In this document: positions 10,019-18,896 of the stretch, one piece after another
How positions within the stretch are numbered: position 1 is the first letter of the stretch
Layout of the letters: every line of letters begins with the position of its first letter
Origin: CAWJAP01 sp963834365
Lineage (GTDB): Bacteria; Acidobacteriota; Vicinamibacteria; Vicinamibacterales; Vicinamibacteraceae
Reading direction: 5' to 3'
NCBI GenBank assembly: GCA_963834365.1
Contig: CAWIBS010000029.1
Location: 186,001 to 250,000, forward strand
DNA: 64,000 nucleotides
Translations under genes and position numbers: made by a program
Notes under the pieces: generated by a model
What the model saw: only the letters and a program-made list of their open reading frames with translations
The model's database searches: none
Told to the model about the DNA's origin: nothing

Positions 10019-11428
10019 TCAGCGCGGCGCGCGGTAGCGGGCGAGCCGCTCGCGCAGCCCGGCCACCGTCGCGGCCTGCTGCGGATCGGCGGCCAGGTTC
10101 GTCGTCTCCGCCGGGTCCTTCGTCATGTCGTAGAGCTGCGAGCCTTCCTTGCCTTCCGCCCATTCGATGTAGCGCCAGCGATCGGTGCGGATGGCATAGC
10201 CGTCGTTGCGGATCTGGGTGAACGCGGCGTCGCGGACCGTCGCGTCGGGGTTGTCGAGCATCGGCGCCAGGCTGACGCCATCGAGATACTCCGGCGGTTT
10301 CAGCCCGGCCAGTGCTGCGAGCGTCGGGTAGAGATCGACGAGCTCGGCCAGACCACGGGCCACGCGTCCATTTCCATTCGCACCCGGCGCCGCGATGATC
10401 AGCGGCACGCGCGCGCTCCGTTCGAACAGGCTCATCTTCTGCCAGAGGCCGTGATCGGCGAGGTGGTATCCATGGTCGCTCGTGAAGACGACGATCGTGC
10501 GGTCGGCCAGCTTCAGCCGATCGAGTGCGGACAGGACGAGGCCGGCCTGCTCGTCCATGAACGAGATCGACGCGTGATAGGCCTGGATGGCCTCGCGGCG
10601 CTGGTCGTCGGTCATCGCGTCCTGTTCCTTGCGGGCATTGCGGAAGGAGGCAGCGGGCTCGCGTGCGCGATCGGCCGCGCTCAGCGCCGGCAGCTCGATC
10701 CGCTCGCGCGGATACAAATCGAAGTACTTCTTCGGTGCGACATACGGCGTATGCGGGCGGTAGAACCCGACGCCCAGGAAGAACGGTTCCTTCGTCCGGG
10801 CGAAGCGCTCGAGCAGCTTCACGGCTTCCGCGGCGCCGATCCCGTCGGTGTGCTCGGCGTCGGCGCCCTCGTCGGCCAGCCAGCTGACGGTGGCGCCGAA
10901 GGTGCCCGGCACCAGCGAGAAGATGCGATCGTGGATCTCGCGATCGCGGCCGCGCGGGTTCACGGTCAGGTCCCACGAGGCCCAGTCGTCCAGGCTCGCC
11001 GTGCCGATCGTGTTCGGGACGCCGTAGTGATACAGCTTGCCGACGCGCGCCGAGAACCAGCCCGCGTTCTTGAAGTGCTGCGGCAGCGTGACCGTGTCGG
11101 GAATGAAATCCCGCAGGTGCGGCGACAGGCGATTGCCCTGGGGGTTGGTGAGCACCTTCGTCTGATCGGGCTTGCGTCCGGTCAGAAACGAGGCGCGGCT
11201 CGGATTGCAGAGCGGAAACTGGCAGTACGCCCGATCGAAGCGGACGCCGCGCGCCGCCAGCCGATCGAGATGCGGCGTTCGTGCCGGCCCGCGATAGCAG
11301 CCGAGGTCGTTGTTCAGATCGTCCGAGACGATGAACAGGACGTTGAGGCGATTGGCGGGCGCGGCCGGAGGCGCCTGGCCGGCGACGGTGACGCCGAGCA
11401 GCGCGAGCAGCCCAAGCAGTGCCTTCAT
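10019..11428 (-). CDS. Sulfatase (iduronate-2-sulfatase-like), secreted
   Basis: 469 residues with a signal peptide ending VAGQ. The formylglycine signature CNPSRASFLTG is intact, so Cys would be converted to the catalytic aldehyde by a sulfatase-maturing enzyme not present here. The N-terminal metal ligands appear in NVLFIVSDDLNNDLGCY, and the second metal site in VVFTSDHGYHLADHGLWQK. The domain layout and length match the choline/iduronate sulfatase branch of the alkaline phosphatase superfamily. It probably removes sulfate from extracellular glycans. Frame intact; ends convergent with the SGNH hydrolase. Confidence 0.9.
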   Translation of the reverse strand: MKALLGLLALLGVTVAGQAPPAAPANRLNVLFIVSDDLNNDLGCYRGPARTPHLDRLAARGVRFDRAYCQFPLCNPSRASFLTGRKPDQTKVLTNPQGNRLSPHLRDFIPDTVTLPQHFKNAGWFSARVGKLYHYGVPNTIGTASLDDWASWDLTVNPRGRDREIHDRIFSLVPGTFGATVSWLADEGADAEHTDGIGAAEAVKLLERFARTKEPFFLGVGFYRPHTPYVAPKKYFDLYPRERIELPALSAADRAREPAASFRNARKEQDAMTDDQRREAIQAYHASISFMDEQAGLVLSALDRLKLADRTIVVFTSDHGYHLADHGLWQKMSLFERSARVPLIIAAPGANGNGRVARGLAELVDLYPTLAALAGLKPPEYLDGVSLAPMLDNPDATVRDAAFTQIRNDGYAIRTDRWRYIEWAEGKEGSQLYDMTKDPAETTNLAADPQQAATVAGLRERLARYRAPR

Positions 11429-11475
11429 GGTGGGTCTCCCGTCCGAGGCTGAAGCCTCGGGGCTACACCGATTCT

Positions 11476-11525
11476 CGGGCTACGGGCTACGGGCTACGGG
11501 CTACGAGGCTACAGGCTGCGGGAAG
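11476..11525. repeat. Heptad repeat array (CGGGCTA type)
   Basis: Four perfect CGGGCTA units, one eight-base variant, then CAGGCTG and CGGGAAG. A GGCTGAAGCC hairpin lies just before it at 11440-11454. On the minus strand the array supplies the last codons (SSRSL) and the TAG stop of the permease gene. Confidence 0.85.
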
Positions 11526-12874
11526 AACTTGCTGCTCCCCGCCGCCAATAGAAGTAGGCGGGGATGCCGAGCAGCACGAGGCCGAGCCCCGCGGCCGCGT
11601 TCCCCGTCTGCAGGATGATCGAGTTCACCGAGATCGCGATCGCCGCCGCGACGAACAGGATCGGCGTGACCGGATAACCCCACGTGCGATACGGGCGCGG
11701 GCGATCGGGATGACGCCGCCGGAGCACGATGACGGCGGCGCCGGCGAGGCCGAGGAAGATCCATTGCACGAAGATGACGTAGGCCAGCAGCTGCTCGAAC
11801 GTGCCCGAGAGCGCCAGCACGATGCTCCAGGCGGCCGTCGCCGCAATCGAGATGTGCGGCGTCAGCAGGCGGGGGTGGACGGCCGCGAACCGCTCGAAGA
11901 AGAGGCCGTCGGCGGCCATCGCGTAGTAGAGCCGGGAGGGCGCCAGGATCGTGCCGTTCAGTGCGCCGGTGATCGACAGCAGGATGGCCCCGGCGACGAT
12001 GCCGGCGCCGATCGGGCCGACCGCCGCCGACATCGCGTCGGCGGCGATCCGGGTGGATGCGGCGATGGTGCCCGCGGGCGCGATGTAGAGGTAGGCGAGA
12101 TTCGCGCTCAGATAGAGCGCGATGACGATCAGCGTGCCGCCGACGATCCCGATCGGCAGGTTGCGTCCGGGGTCTCGGACCTCGCCGGCCGCGAAGGTGA
12201 CGAGCTCCCACCCTTTGTACGCCCAGAGCGCCGAGACCAGCGCCAGCCCGAACTGGCCGGAGAGCGACAGCGACAGCGGCGCCGCCGGCGGCGAGACGAA
12301 GTTCGACGCATCGCCGGTGGCGAAGGCGAACACCAGGAAGACGATCGCCAGCAGCGCCCCGACCTTGCAGAACGTCATCACCGTCTGGATGACGGCGGCC
12401 CAGCGGACGCCGGCGATGTTCGCCGCCATCAGTCCGAGAATCATCGCCACCGAGACCGCCTTCATCGTCGTCGGTCCGACCTCGACGAAGTAGGGCAGGT
12501 ACCTTCGTCGAGAACGCGACCGCGAGGGTCGCGGACGAGCCCGACTCGATGACGACGAACGACGACCATCCGAACAGGAACGCCATCAGCGGGCCGTAGG
12601 CCTCGCGCAGGTAGACGTAGATGCCGCCGGCGTCGGGATACGCGGCCGAGAGCTCCGAGAGGGCGAGGGCGCCGAACAGCGTCAGGATGCCGCCGACCAC
12701 CCAGACCCCCAGCATCAGCGACGGCGCCTCCACCGCACCGGCCACAGCGGCGGGGACGATGAAGATGCCCGAGCCGATGACCGTGCCGACGACCAGACTC
12801 ACGACGTCGAGCGCCCCGAGCACCCGCGGCAGCTCGCGTGTCTTACGAACGGACCCGCCGCCGGCCTGATTCAT
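11509..12874 (-). CDS. APC-family amino-acid permease (one frame break)
   Basis: About 455 residues with roughly twelve membrane segments. The N-terminal family signature GTVIGSGIFIVPAAVAG (first helix, unwound GSG substrate site) and the conserved AYPDAGGIYVYLREAYGPLMAF are clear, placing it with LAT/CAT-type permeases. ATG 12874 is chosen because the cytoplasmic tail and first helix follow directly. One extra base near 12499 shifts the frame between AVAFSTK and YLPYFVEVGPTTMKAV. The C-terminus runs into the heptad array. It imports or exchanges amino acids; specificity is not evident. Confidence 0.8.
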
Positions 12875-12906
12875 GGGCGAGGATGCTATCACTCGGCTTC
12901 TGGTCT

Positions 12907-13014
12907 GGCGCCGCGCGCTCACAGCGCGCGACGCGGGCCGCCTTCACGTCGCGGCACTGTTCGGACAACCCTGCGCGGGTTGGCCGGCGCCGCGACGGCG
13001 GCGTTTCGACGACG
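12907..13014 (-). repeat. Dispersed 110-base repeat, third copy
   Basis: This stretch is the inverse of the two tandem units at 56349-56569, recognisable from GGCGCCGCGCGCTCACAG at one end to CGGCGGCGTTTCGA at the other. It lies in the divergent gap between the permease and the nucleoside hydrolase. The family is GC-rich with several internal palindromes. Confidence 0.75.
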
Positions 13015-13112
13015 TCGTCAGCCGTCCGCGTGGATCGCCAGGGACTGCGGCCACGAGTCTCCGCGACCGCCGACCGCTGGGCCTTCGCTATAGTTGTTCC
13101 CCGGAGGTGCGG

Positions 13113-14108
13113 ATGCGGGGCGGACGCCGGACGCTCGTGACAGCTCTAGCCGTCGGTGCCGCGGCAGGCACTGTCGCCCTGGCCACAGCCAGCCTGTTGG
13201 CACAGCCCGCTAAGCCATCGCCGCCGGCCGAAGCTCGCACCAAGGTCATTCTCGACACCGATATCGGCACCGACATCGACGATGCCTGGGCCCTGGCGTA
13301 TGTGGCGAAGAGCCCCTCGCTCGAGGTCATTGGCGTGACCGTCTCCGACGCCGACACAACGGCGCGGGCGAGGCTGGCCTGCAAGCTGCTGTCTCGCGCG
13401 GGACGGACCGACGTGCCGGTCGCGATCGGGCGATCGACGCCGGCCGTGCCGCCCGACCGCTACGACCACCAGTTCACCTGGGCGGAGGATTTCACCGGCT
13501 ACAAGCCAGTGGCTGCAGGCGCCGCCGATTTCATCGCCGATCTCGTCAAGCGCCATCCCGGTCAGGTGACGCTCGTGGCCGTCGGCCCGCTCCAGAACCT
13601 CGGCGATCTGCTCCGCCAGCATCCCGACGTGCGAAAGCTCGTCAAGCGGGTCGTGCTCATGAGCGGATCGATCGGCGCCAACGCGTGGAGCTCTCGCCCG
13701 GTTGCGGAATGGAACGTGAAGCTGGCGATCCCCGAGGCGCAGATGGTCTACGCCGCCGGATGGCCGCTCACGATCGTGCCGCTCGACTCGACGACCTACG
13801 TCAAGCTCGAGGACCGTGAACGCGAGCAGCTGCACGCCGCGGGCACGCCGCTCGTGCGCGCCCTCGAGTCGCTCCTGCGGCTCTGGACCGACGAGCCGTC
13901 GAGCCGCATGACGCTGCACGACCAGCTGGCGGTCGCGGAGACGCAGCATCCCGGGCGCTTCTTCGGACGCTGCGACCCGATGTCGCTGCGCGTGGACGAC
14001 GAAGGCTACACGCGCGTGGACGCCGCCGGCGGCAAGCCCGTCACCGTGTGCCTCGAGCCGAAGCGCGACGAGTTCATGAAGCACTACCTGGCGCAGCTCG
14101 CCCGCTGA
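13113..14108 (+). CDS. Nucleoside hydrolase, exported
   Basis: About 331 residues. The Ca2+/ribose signature DTDIGTDIDDAWAL near residues 49-62 identifies the inosine-uridine nucleoside hydrolase family, which splits nucleosides into base and ribose. ATG 13113 follows GGAGG at 13103-13107 and starts a signal sequence (VTALAVGAAAGTVALATASLLAQP), so the enzyme acts outside the cytoplasm. A TATAGT -10-like box lies at about 13090. It leads a run of genes for a sugar-binding protein, permease and ribokinase. That order suggests the released ribose is the intended substrate. Frame intact. Confidence 0.9.
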   Translation: MRGGRRTLVTALAVGAAAGTVALATASLLAQPAKPSPPAEARTKVILDTDIGTDIDDAWALAYVAKSPSLEVIGVTVSDADTTARARLACKLLSRAGRTDVPVAIGRSTPAVPPDRYDHQFTWAEDFTGYKPVAAGAADFIADLVKRHPGQVTLVAVGPLQNLGDLLRQHPDVRKLVKRVVLMSGSIGANAWSSRPVAEWNVKLAIPEAQMVYAAGWPLTIVPLDSTTYVKLEDREREQLHAAGTPLVRALESLLRLWTDEPSSRMTLHDQLAVAETQHPGRFFGRCDPMSLRVDDEGYTRVDAAGGKPVTVCLEPKRDEFMKHYLAQLAR

Positions 14109-14123
14109 CGCGGCTGCAACGAG

Positions 14124-15074
14124 ATGGGGATGGCAGTGGTGGTGATTCGCCGGCGATGGATCCTGAGCGCCTTGCTGTCGGCGATCCCGGTCGCGGCTGT
14201 GGCGTGCTCGTCGCGACCGGGCGACGAGCGGCCGGTCGTCGCGCTGATCATGAAATCGCTGGCCAACGAATTTTTCCAGACGATGGAGCAGGGAGCGCGG
14301 GCGCATCAGGCGTCGCACGCCGGGGAGTACCGGCTGGTCGCCAATGGCATCAAGGACGAGCTCGACGTGGCGCGGCAGGTCGATCTCGTCGAGCAGATGA
14401 TCGCGCAGCGCGTGCAGTCGATCGTGCTGGCACCCGCGGACTCGAAGGCGCTGGTGCCGGTCGCGGTGCGCGCGCAGCAGGCCGGCATCGTGATCGTCAA
14501 CATCGACAACCGGCTCGACGCGGCGGCGCTGCGCGAACGGGGCGCGGCGATCCCGTTCGTCGGACCCGACAACCGCAAAGGCGCCGGGCAGGTGGCGGCG
14601 TTCGTCGCGTCGCGTCTGCCGGCGGGGGCGCGGGTGGCGATCCTCGAAGGCGCGCCCAATGCCTTCAACGGCGTGCAGCGCAAGCTCGGATTCGAGGACG
14701 CCATCCGGCAGGCCGGCCTGGCGCTGGTGACGTCGCAGTCGGCGTACTGGGAGACGTCGCGCGCCAACCAGGTGGCGGCGGCGATGCTCGCCGAGCATCC
14801 TGACCTGCGGGCACTGCTGTGCGCCAACGATTCCATGGCCCTCGGCGCGGCGGCGGCCGTGCGCGCGGCGGGCCGCGAGGCGCAGGTGGCCGTCGCGGGA
14901 TTCGACAACATTTCCGCGGTCCGCCCGCTGCTCGACACCGGCCGTCTCGTCGCGACCGCCGACCAGCACGCCGATCAGCTCGCCGTCTTCGGCATCGAGT
15001 ACGCGCTCGAGATCCGGCGTTCGAGGAAGGCGCCGGCCGACCGCGAGACGCCGGTCGATCTCGTCACGCGCTGA
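14124..15074 (+). CDS. Sugar ABC transporter substrate-binding lipoprotein (RbsB-like)
   Basis: 316 residues with a lipobox (VAACSS-type, Cys near residue 28), then a type-I periplasmic binding fold of the Peripla_BP_4/ribose family. Typical elements are VVALIMKSLANEFF at the start, the hinge VNIDN, and a C-terminal VAGFDNISAVRPLL. It starts 15 bases after the nucleoside hydrolase and is followed closely by the permease, so one transcript is likely. The expected ligand is ribose or a related pentose, inferred from the neighbours. Frame intact. Confidence 0.88.
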   Translation: MGMAVVVIRRRWILSALLSAIPVAAVACSSRPGDERPVVALIMKSLANEFFQTMEQGARAHQASHAGEYRLVANGIKDELDVARQVDLVEQMIAQRVQSIVLAPADSKALVPVAVRAQQAGIVIVNIDNRLDAAALRERGAAIPFVGPDNRKGAGQVAAFVASRLPAGARVAILEGAPNAFNGVQRKLGFEDAIRQAGLALVTSQSAYWETSRANQVAAAMLAEHPDLRALLCANDSMALGAAAAVRAAGREAQVAVAGFDNISAVRPLLDTGRLVATADQHADQLAVFGIEYALEIRRSRKAPADRETPVDLVTR

Positions 15075-15089
15075 CACCAGCGAGCCCCC

Positions 15090-16028
15090 GTGCCCCGTCG
15101 TGAGTCCGGCATTCTCCTCATCGTGCTCACGGCGATCGTCGCGGCGTTCGCGCTGACGACCGACCGGTTCTTCTCGGTGGCGACGGCGCAGGCGCTGGCG
15201 AGTCAGGCGCCGCCGGCCATTCTGCTGGCCGGCGGCGTGACCCTCGTGATGATCGCGGGCGGCATCGACCTCTCGGTCGGGTCGGTCCTGGGATTGTCAG
15301 GAGCCGTGCTCGGACGCCTGATGACCTCGTACGGCTGGCCCCTCGAAGCCGCGATCGCCGGATGCCTGATGACCGGCGTGGCCTGCGGGTTGATGAACGG
15401 TCTGCTGATCGTCCTGCTTCGGGTGCCCTCCTTCATCGTGACGCTCGGGACGCTCGAAATCATGCGGGCGGCAACGTATCTTGTGACCGAGTCGCGGACG
15501 ATCTACGTCGGGCCCGCGATTGAGACCGTGGCGGCCGCGTCGGTCGCCGGCGTGTCCGCGTCGTTCCTGCTGGCGATCGTCGTGGTCGTGTTCCTCGACG
15601 TGGCGCTCCACCGGACCGTGTTCGGCCGGCGCGTAGTCGCCGTCGGGGACAGTCCCCGGGCGGCGTGGGCGGCGGGTGTCGATCCACGGCCCGTGCAGGT
15701 CGCGACCTTCGCGGTGTCCGGCCTGCTCGCGGCGTTCGGAGCGGTGCTCCACACCTCGCGACTGGGCGCGGCGGATCCGAACGCGGGCTATGGATTCGAG
15801 CTGGCCGCGATTGCCGCGGCCGTGGTGGGCGGCACGAGCCTCCTCGGCGGGCAGGGGACGGCGCTCGGCTCGTTGCTCGGCGTGCTCGTCTTGGCTGTCC
15901 TCGCGACGGGTCTTGCACAGGGGGGTGCGTCCGAGCCCGTGAAGCGCCTGGTGACCGGTTCGGTGATTGTCGCCGCCGTCGCCGTGGACGCGCTGCGGCG
16001 TCGGCCGAGGCCCGGAGGGTCCGGCTGA
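15090..16028 (+). CDS. Sugar ABC transporter permease (RbsC-like)
   Basis: 312 residues, about nine hydrophobic helices. It has the branched-chain/ribose permease signature GGIDLSVGSVLGLSGAV and the cytoplasmic AAGVDP coupling segment. GTG 15090 starts 15 bases after the binding-protein stop. The TGA stop at 16026-16028 is part of a CCGGCTGAAGCCGG hairpin, so the last residues (GGSG) may be repeat-derived. No ATPase gene (RbsA) is present nearby, although this permease cannot work without one. It probably borrows an ATPase encoded elsewhere. Confidence 0.88.
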   Translation: MPRRESGILLIVLTAIVAAFALTTDRFFSVATAQALASQAPPAILLAGGVTLVMIAGGIDLSVGSVLGLSGAVLGRLMTSYGWPLEAAIAGCLMTGVACGLMNGLLIVLLRVPSFIVTLGTLEIMRAATYLVTESRTIYVGPAIETVAAASVAGVSASFLLAIVVVVFLDVALHRTVFGRRVVAVGDSPRAAWAAGVDPRPVQVATFAVSGLLAAFGAVLHTSRLGAADPNAGYGFELAAIAAAVVGGTSLLGGQGTALGSLLGVLVLAVLATGLAQGGASEPVKRLVTGSVIVAAVAVDALRRRPRPGGSG

Positions 16029-16210
16029 AGCCGGAAGAAGATAGTGGCGGTTCGAGAGTCCGGCTAAAGCCGGACACTACGTCAGGACATCAGAGATGTG
16101 GGTAGACCTCGCTCGTGTTGTCCGGTGTCAGTTGGAACCACCACGAATCGTAGTGTCCGGCGTCAGTCGGACCGACAACGCAATCGTAGTGTCCGGCTTC
16201 AGCCGGACCG
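16019..16210. repeat. Cluster of REP-like hairpins (GGCTGAAGCC core)
   Basis: At least four short hairpins: 16020-16033, 16057-16083 (ending CGGACACTACG), 16149-16170 and 16187-16207 (starting CGTAGTGTCCGG). They are the same family as the element at 178-231. They fill the 211-base gap before the ribokinase start. Confidence 0.75.
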
Positions 16211-16239
16211 GCGGGTTCGCTCACGGATTCGTCATCGTC

Positions 16240-17160
16240 ATGATCCTCGTCGTCGGCAGCTTGAACGTGGACTACGTGGCGTTTGCGCCGCATGTCCCCC
16301 GTGTCGGCGAAACCCTGTCGGGTACGCGCTTTGCGATGCACCCGGGAGGCAAGGGCGCCAACCAGGCGTGTGCCGCGGCGCGGCTCGGTGCGCCGGTGAG
16401 GATGGTGGGGCGGGTCGGCGCAGACGTGCCCGGAGACTGGATCCTCGATCACCTCCGCCAGGTGGGCGTTGACGTCGCGCGCGTTGTCCGCGATCCAATG
16501 GCCGGCACAGGCACGGCCTTGATCGTGGTGGACGCCGTCGGGCGGAACAGCATTGTCGTGGTCGCCGGCGCGAACGGCTCGCTGCGTGCAGCGGATCTCG
16601 ACGGCGCGTTCGCGGGTGCTCGCGTCTTGCTGCTGCAGCTCGAATCGCCGATTGACGTCGTGTCGGAAGCTGCGGCGCGGGCCCGTGCTGAGGGATCGCT
16701 GGTCGTTCTGGATCCGGCGCCCGCCAGGCCGTTGCCGAACGACCTGCTCGAGCTGGCCGACTACGTGACGCCCAACGAAACCGAGTTGCTCCGGCTGTGC
16801 GGCCTCGACAGCCGGGAACGGGTGACCACGGATGAGGCCGCGGCGCTGGCGCGCCGCCTGCTCGAGACCGGGTGCCGGAAGGTCGTGGTCAAGCTCGGTG
16901 AGGCGGGAGCCCTTCTGGTCGCGCCGGAAGTCGAGCGCTGGTGGCCGGCATTCCGCGTCGAGGTGGTTGACACGACGGCCGCCGGCGACGCCTTCAATGC
17001 CGCGTTTGCGGTGGCGCTCGCGGAGGGGCGCAGCGAAGACGAGGCGGGGCGATTTGCGTGTGCCGCAGCGGCGCGGAGCACGATGGCCGAAGGGGCGCAG
17101 CCGGCGATGCCCGTGCGTGGCGAGGTCGAGGCGCTGCTGGCAGATTCTCCGGACCGGTAA
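16240..17160 (+). CDS. rbsK: Ribokinase (PfkB family)
   Basis: About 306 residues. Both PfkB signatures are present: MHPGGKGANQACAAARLG near residues 35-52 and the catalytic DTTAAGDAFNAAFAVAL near residues 246-262, where GD holds the base. It phosphorylates ribose at O5 with ATP in the cytoplasm. ATG 16240 begins the canonical MILVVGSLNVDYV; the frame is open upstream but encodes only repeat-derived sequence. It closes the nucleoside hydrolase, binding protein, permease and kinase set. Adenosine kinase or other PfkB sugars cannot be excluded. Frame intact. Confidence 0.88.
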   Translation: MILVVGSLNVDYVAFAPHVPRVGETLSGTRFAMHPGGKGANQACAAARLGAPVRMVGRVGADVPGDWILDHLRQVGVDVARVVRDPMAGTGTALIVVDAVGRNSIVVVAGANGSLRAADLDGAFAGARVLLLQLESPIDVVSEAAARARAEGSLVVLDPAPARPLPNDLLELADYVTPNETELLRLCGLDSRERVTTDEAAALARRLLETGCRKVVVKLGEAGALLVAPEVERWWPAFRVEVVDTTAAGDAFNAAFAVALAEGRSEDEAGRFACAAAARSTMAEGAQPAMPVRGEVEALLADSPDR

Positions 17161-17333
17161 CCGATGAGGCACGTCCCGACCGTGCCTGTCGAGTCGCCGC
17201 TTGAGTTGACCGGAGGCCGGTCGTATCCTTGCTGGCTTCGGAACGCAGCACGCGCAAGTAACCTCAGTCAGTGTTGGGCGGTCGAAGCACATCGGGGAGT
17301 GTCGGCGCAGACCGGCTGAAGAGGACGATCGAC

Positions 17334-18791
17334 ATGGGACGACGGGAGCAACAGACCGAGCACCTGCTGAGGCGCGCCGGCTTCGGTGGGAGCCCCGACG
17401 AGATCGACCTCCATGCCGAGCTCGGGGTGAGCGCTTCGATCGATCTTCTCGTCAATTACGAGCAGATCCCCGACGACGTGGACGCGCGGATCGGCGTGAC
17501 GGGCCATGTCAGCGTGACCTCCCGCGGACAGTTCCTGCCGGCCACCAACATCACCGATGCCCGGCAGCGGTGGGTGTTCCGCATGGTGCACAGCCAGCGC
17601 CCGCTCCAGGAGAAGATGGCGCTCTTCTGGCACAACCACTTCGCCACGGCCTACAGCAAGATCGCCGGCATCTACGGCGGCGACGAAGCGACCCGGATGA
17701 TGGCCGCCAAGCCGGGCGAAGAGCCGGGCGGGGTCAAGGGTCAGCTCGAGCTCTTCCGTGAATACGCGCTGGGTAATTTCCGCGACCTGCTGATTGCGGT
17801 CGCGAAGGACCCGGCGATGCTGGTCTGGCTCGACGGCCGGCTCAACACGAACCCGCAGCAGCCCCAGGAGAACTTCGCCCGCGAGATCATGGAGCTCTTC
17901 ACCTTCGGCGTCGAGCACGTGGTCGAGGACGATGTGAAGGCGGCGGCGAAAGTGTTCACGGGCTGGAACCTGCGGCTGACCCCGGGCACGAGCGGCGATC
18001 CGGCGCGGCACTACGAGTACTTCTTCGATGGCCGCCCGAACCGCCACAACCAGGAAGCCAAGACCTTCACGTTCGACATCTACCCGAACGGCGGCCGCAC
18101 GATCGCGCAGAGCGGCGAGCAGGAAGGCATCGACTTCATCACGGCGATCTGCCGCCATCCGCAGACCGGACCGCGCCTGGCGCGGAAGCTCTACGCGTAC
18201 TTCGTCAGCGAGCTGCAGCCGGCGCCGCAGGACTTCGTCAACCGCGTCGCCGGCGTCTACTACGCGACCAGCTTCGACATGCGGGCGGTGATCCGCGCCG
18301 TGCTGACCTCGCCCGAGTTCTGGGATCCGTCGAGCGTCTTCGCGCGCTATTCATGGCCGATCGAGTACGTGGTGCGCGCGATCAAGGAGACGGGGTGGGT
18401 GGGCTTCTCGGTGGACGGCACGTTGACGCCGCTGCTGAACATGGGGCAGTCCCTGTTCGAGCCGCCGGACGTGAACGGCTGGGAGCTCGGCCAGGGGTGG
18501 TTTTCGACCGCCACGACGCTCGCGCGCATGAACTTCGCGGCGACGCTCACGACCAATCAGCGCGTCAACCTGCGGAACGAGGCGCGGCCGTTCGGCCAGA
18601 CGCCGCAGAGCGTGATGGGCTTCGTGATGGAGCGGCTGTCGCCGGCGTCGATCGAATCGCGGTCCTACGACTCGCTCATGGGATATCTGCGCGCCGGCAC
18701 CAACTGGACCGGCTCGGATACGGAGCTGCAGGCCAAGGTCGCCGGGCTGATGCATCTCGTGCTGGGCTCGGGGTATTACCAGTTCGTCTGA
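17334..18791 (+). CDS. DUF1800 domain protein
   Basis: 485 residues covering the DUF1800 family from the N-terminal HLLRRAGFGGSPDEI through MALFWHNHF and NFAREIMELFTFGV to the C-terminal AGLMHLVLGSGYYQFV. ATG 17334 follows a GAGG ribosome site at 17320-17323; the frame is open further upstream but without family similarity. The family has no settled biochemical function. It is nearly always encoded next to a DUF1501 protein, as here. The pair is abundant in Acidobacteriota, Planctomycetota and Verrucomicrobiota. No obvious signal peptide. Frame intact. Confidence 0.9.
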   Translation: MGRREQQTEHLLRRAGFGGSPDEIDLHAELGVSASIDLLVNYEQIPDDVDARIGVTGHVSVTSRGQFLPATNITDARQRWVFRMVHSQRPLQEKMALFWHNHFATAYSKIAGIYGGDEATRMMAAKPGEEPGGVKGQLELFREYALGNFRDLLIAVAKDPAMLVWLDGRLNTNPQQPQENFAREIMELFTFGVEHVVEDDVKAAAKVFTGWNLRLTPGTSGDPARHYEYFFDGRPNRHNQEAKTFTFDIYPNGGRTIAQSGEQEGIDFITAICRHPQTGPRLARKLYAYFVSELQPAPQDFVNRVAGVYYATSFDMRAVIRAVLTSPEFWDPSSVFARYSWPIEYVVRAIKETGWVGFSVDGTLTPLLNMGQSLFEPPDVNGWELGQGWFSTATTLARMNFAATLTTNQRVNLRNEARPFGQTPQSVMGFVMERLSPASIESRSYDSLMGYLRAGTNWTGSDTELQAKVAGLMHLVLGSGYYQFV

Positions 18792-18795
18792 TGAA

Positions 18796-18885
18796 CGGTC
18801 TACAGGTCTACGGGCTGCTGGCTGCGGGCCCGAAGTCCCCGATCAGCCGACGTAGGCTACCGTAGACCGAAGACCGTAGCCCGAC
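18796..18885. repeat. Heptad repeat array with inverse half
   Basis: CGGTCTA, CAGGTCTA, CGGGCTG, CTGGCTG and CGGGCCC units at 18796-18831 are followed by inverse units (GTAGGCTACC, GTAGACC, GAAGACC, GTAGCCC) at 18851-18883. The array fills the gap between the DUF1800 and DUF1501 genes, which would otherwise be expected to be close-packed. Confidence 0.75.
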
Positions 18886-18896
18886 AAGAGGCGCTT

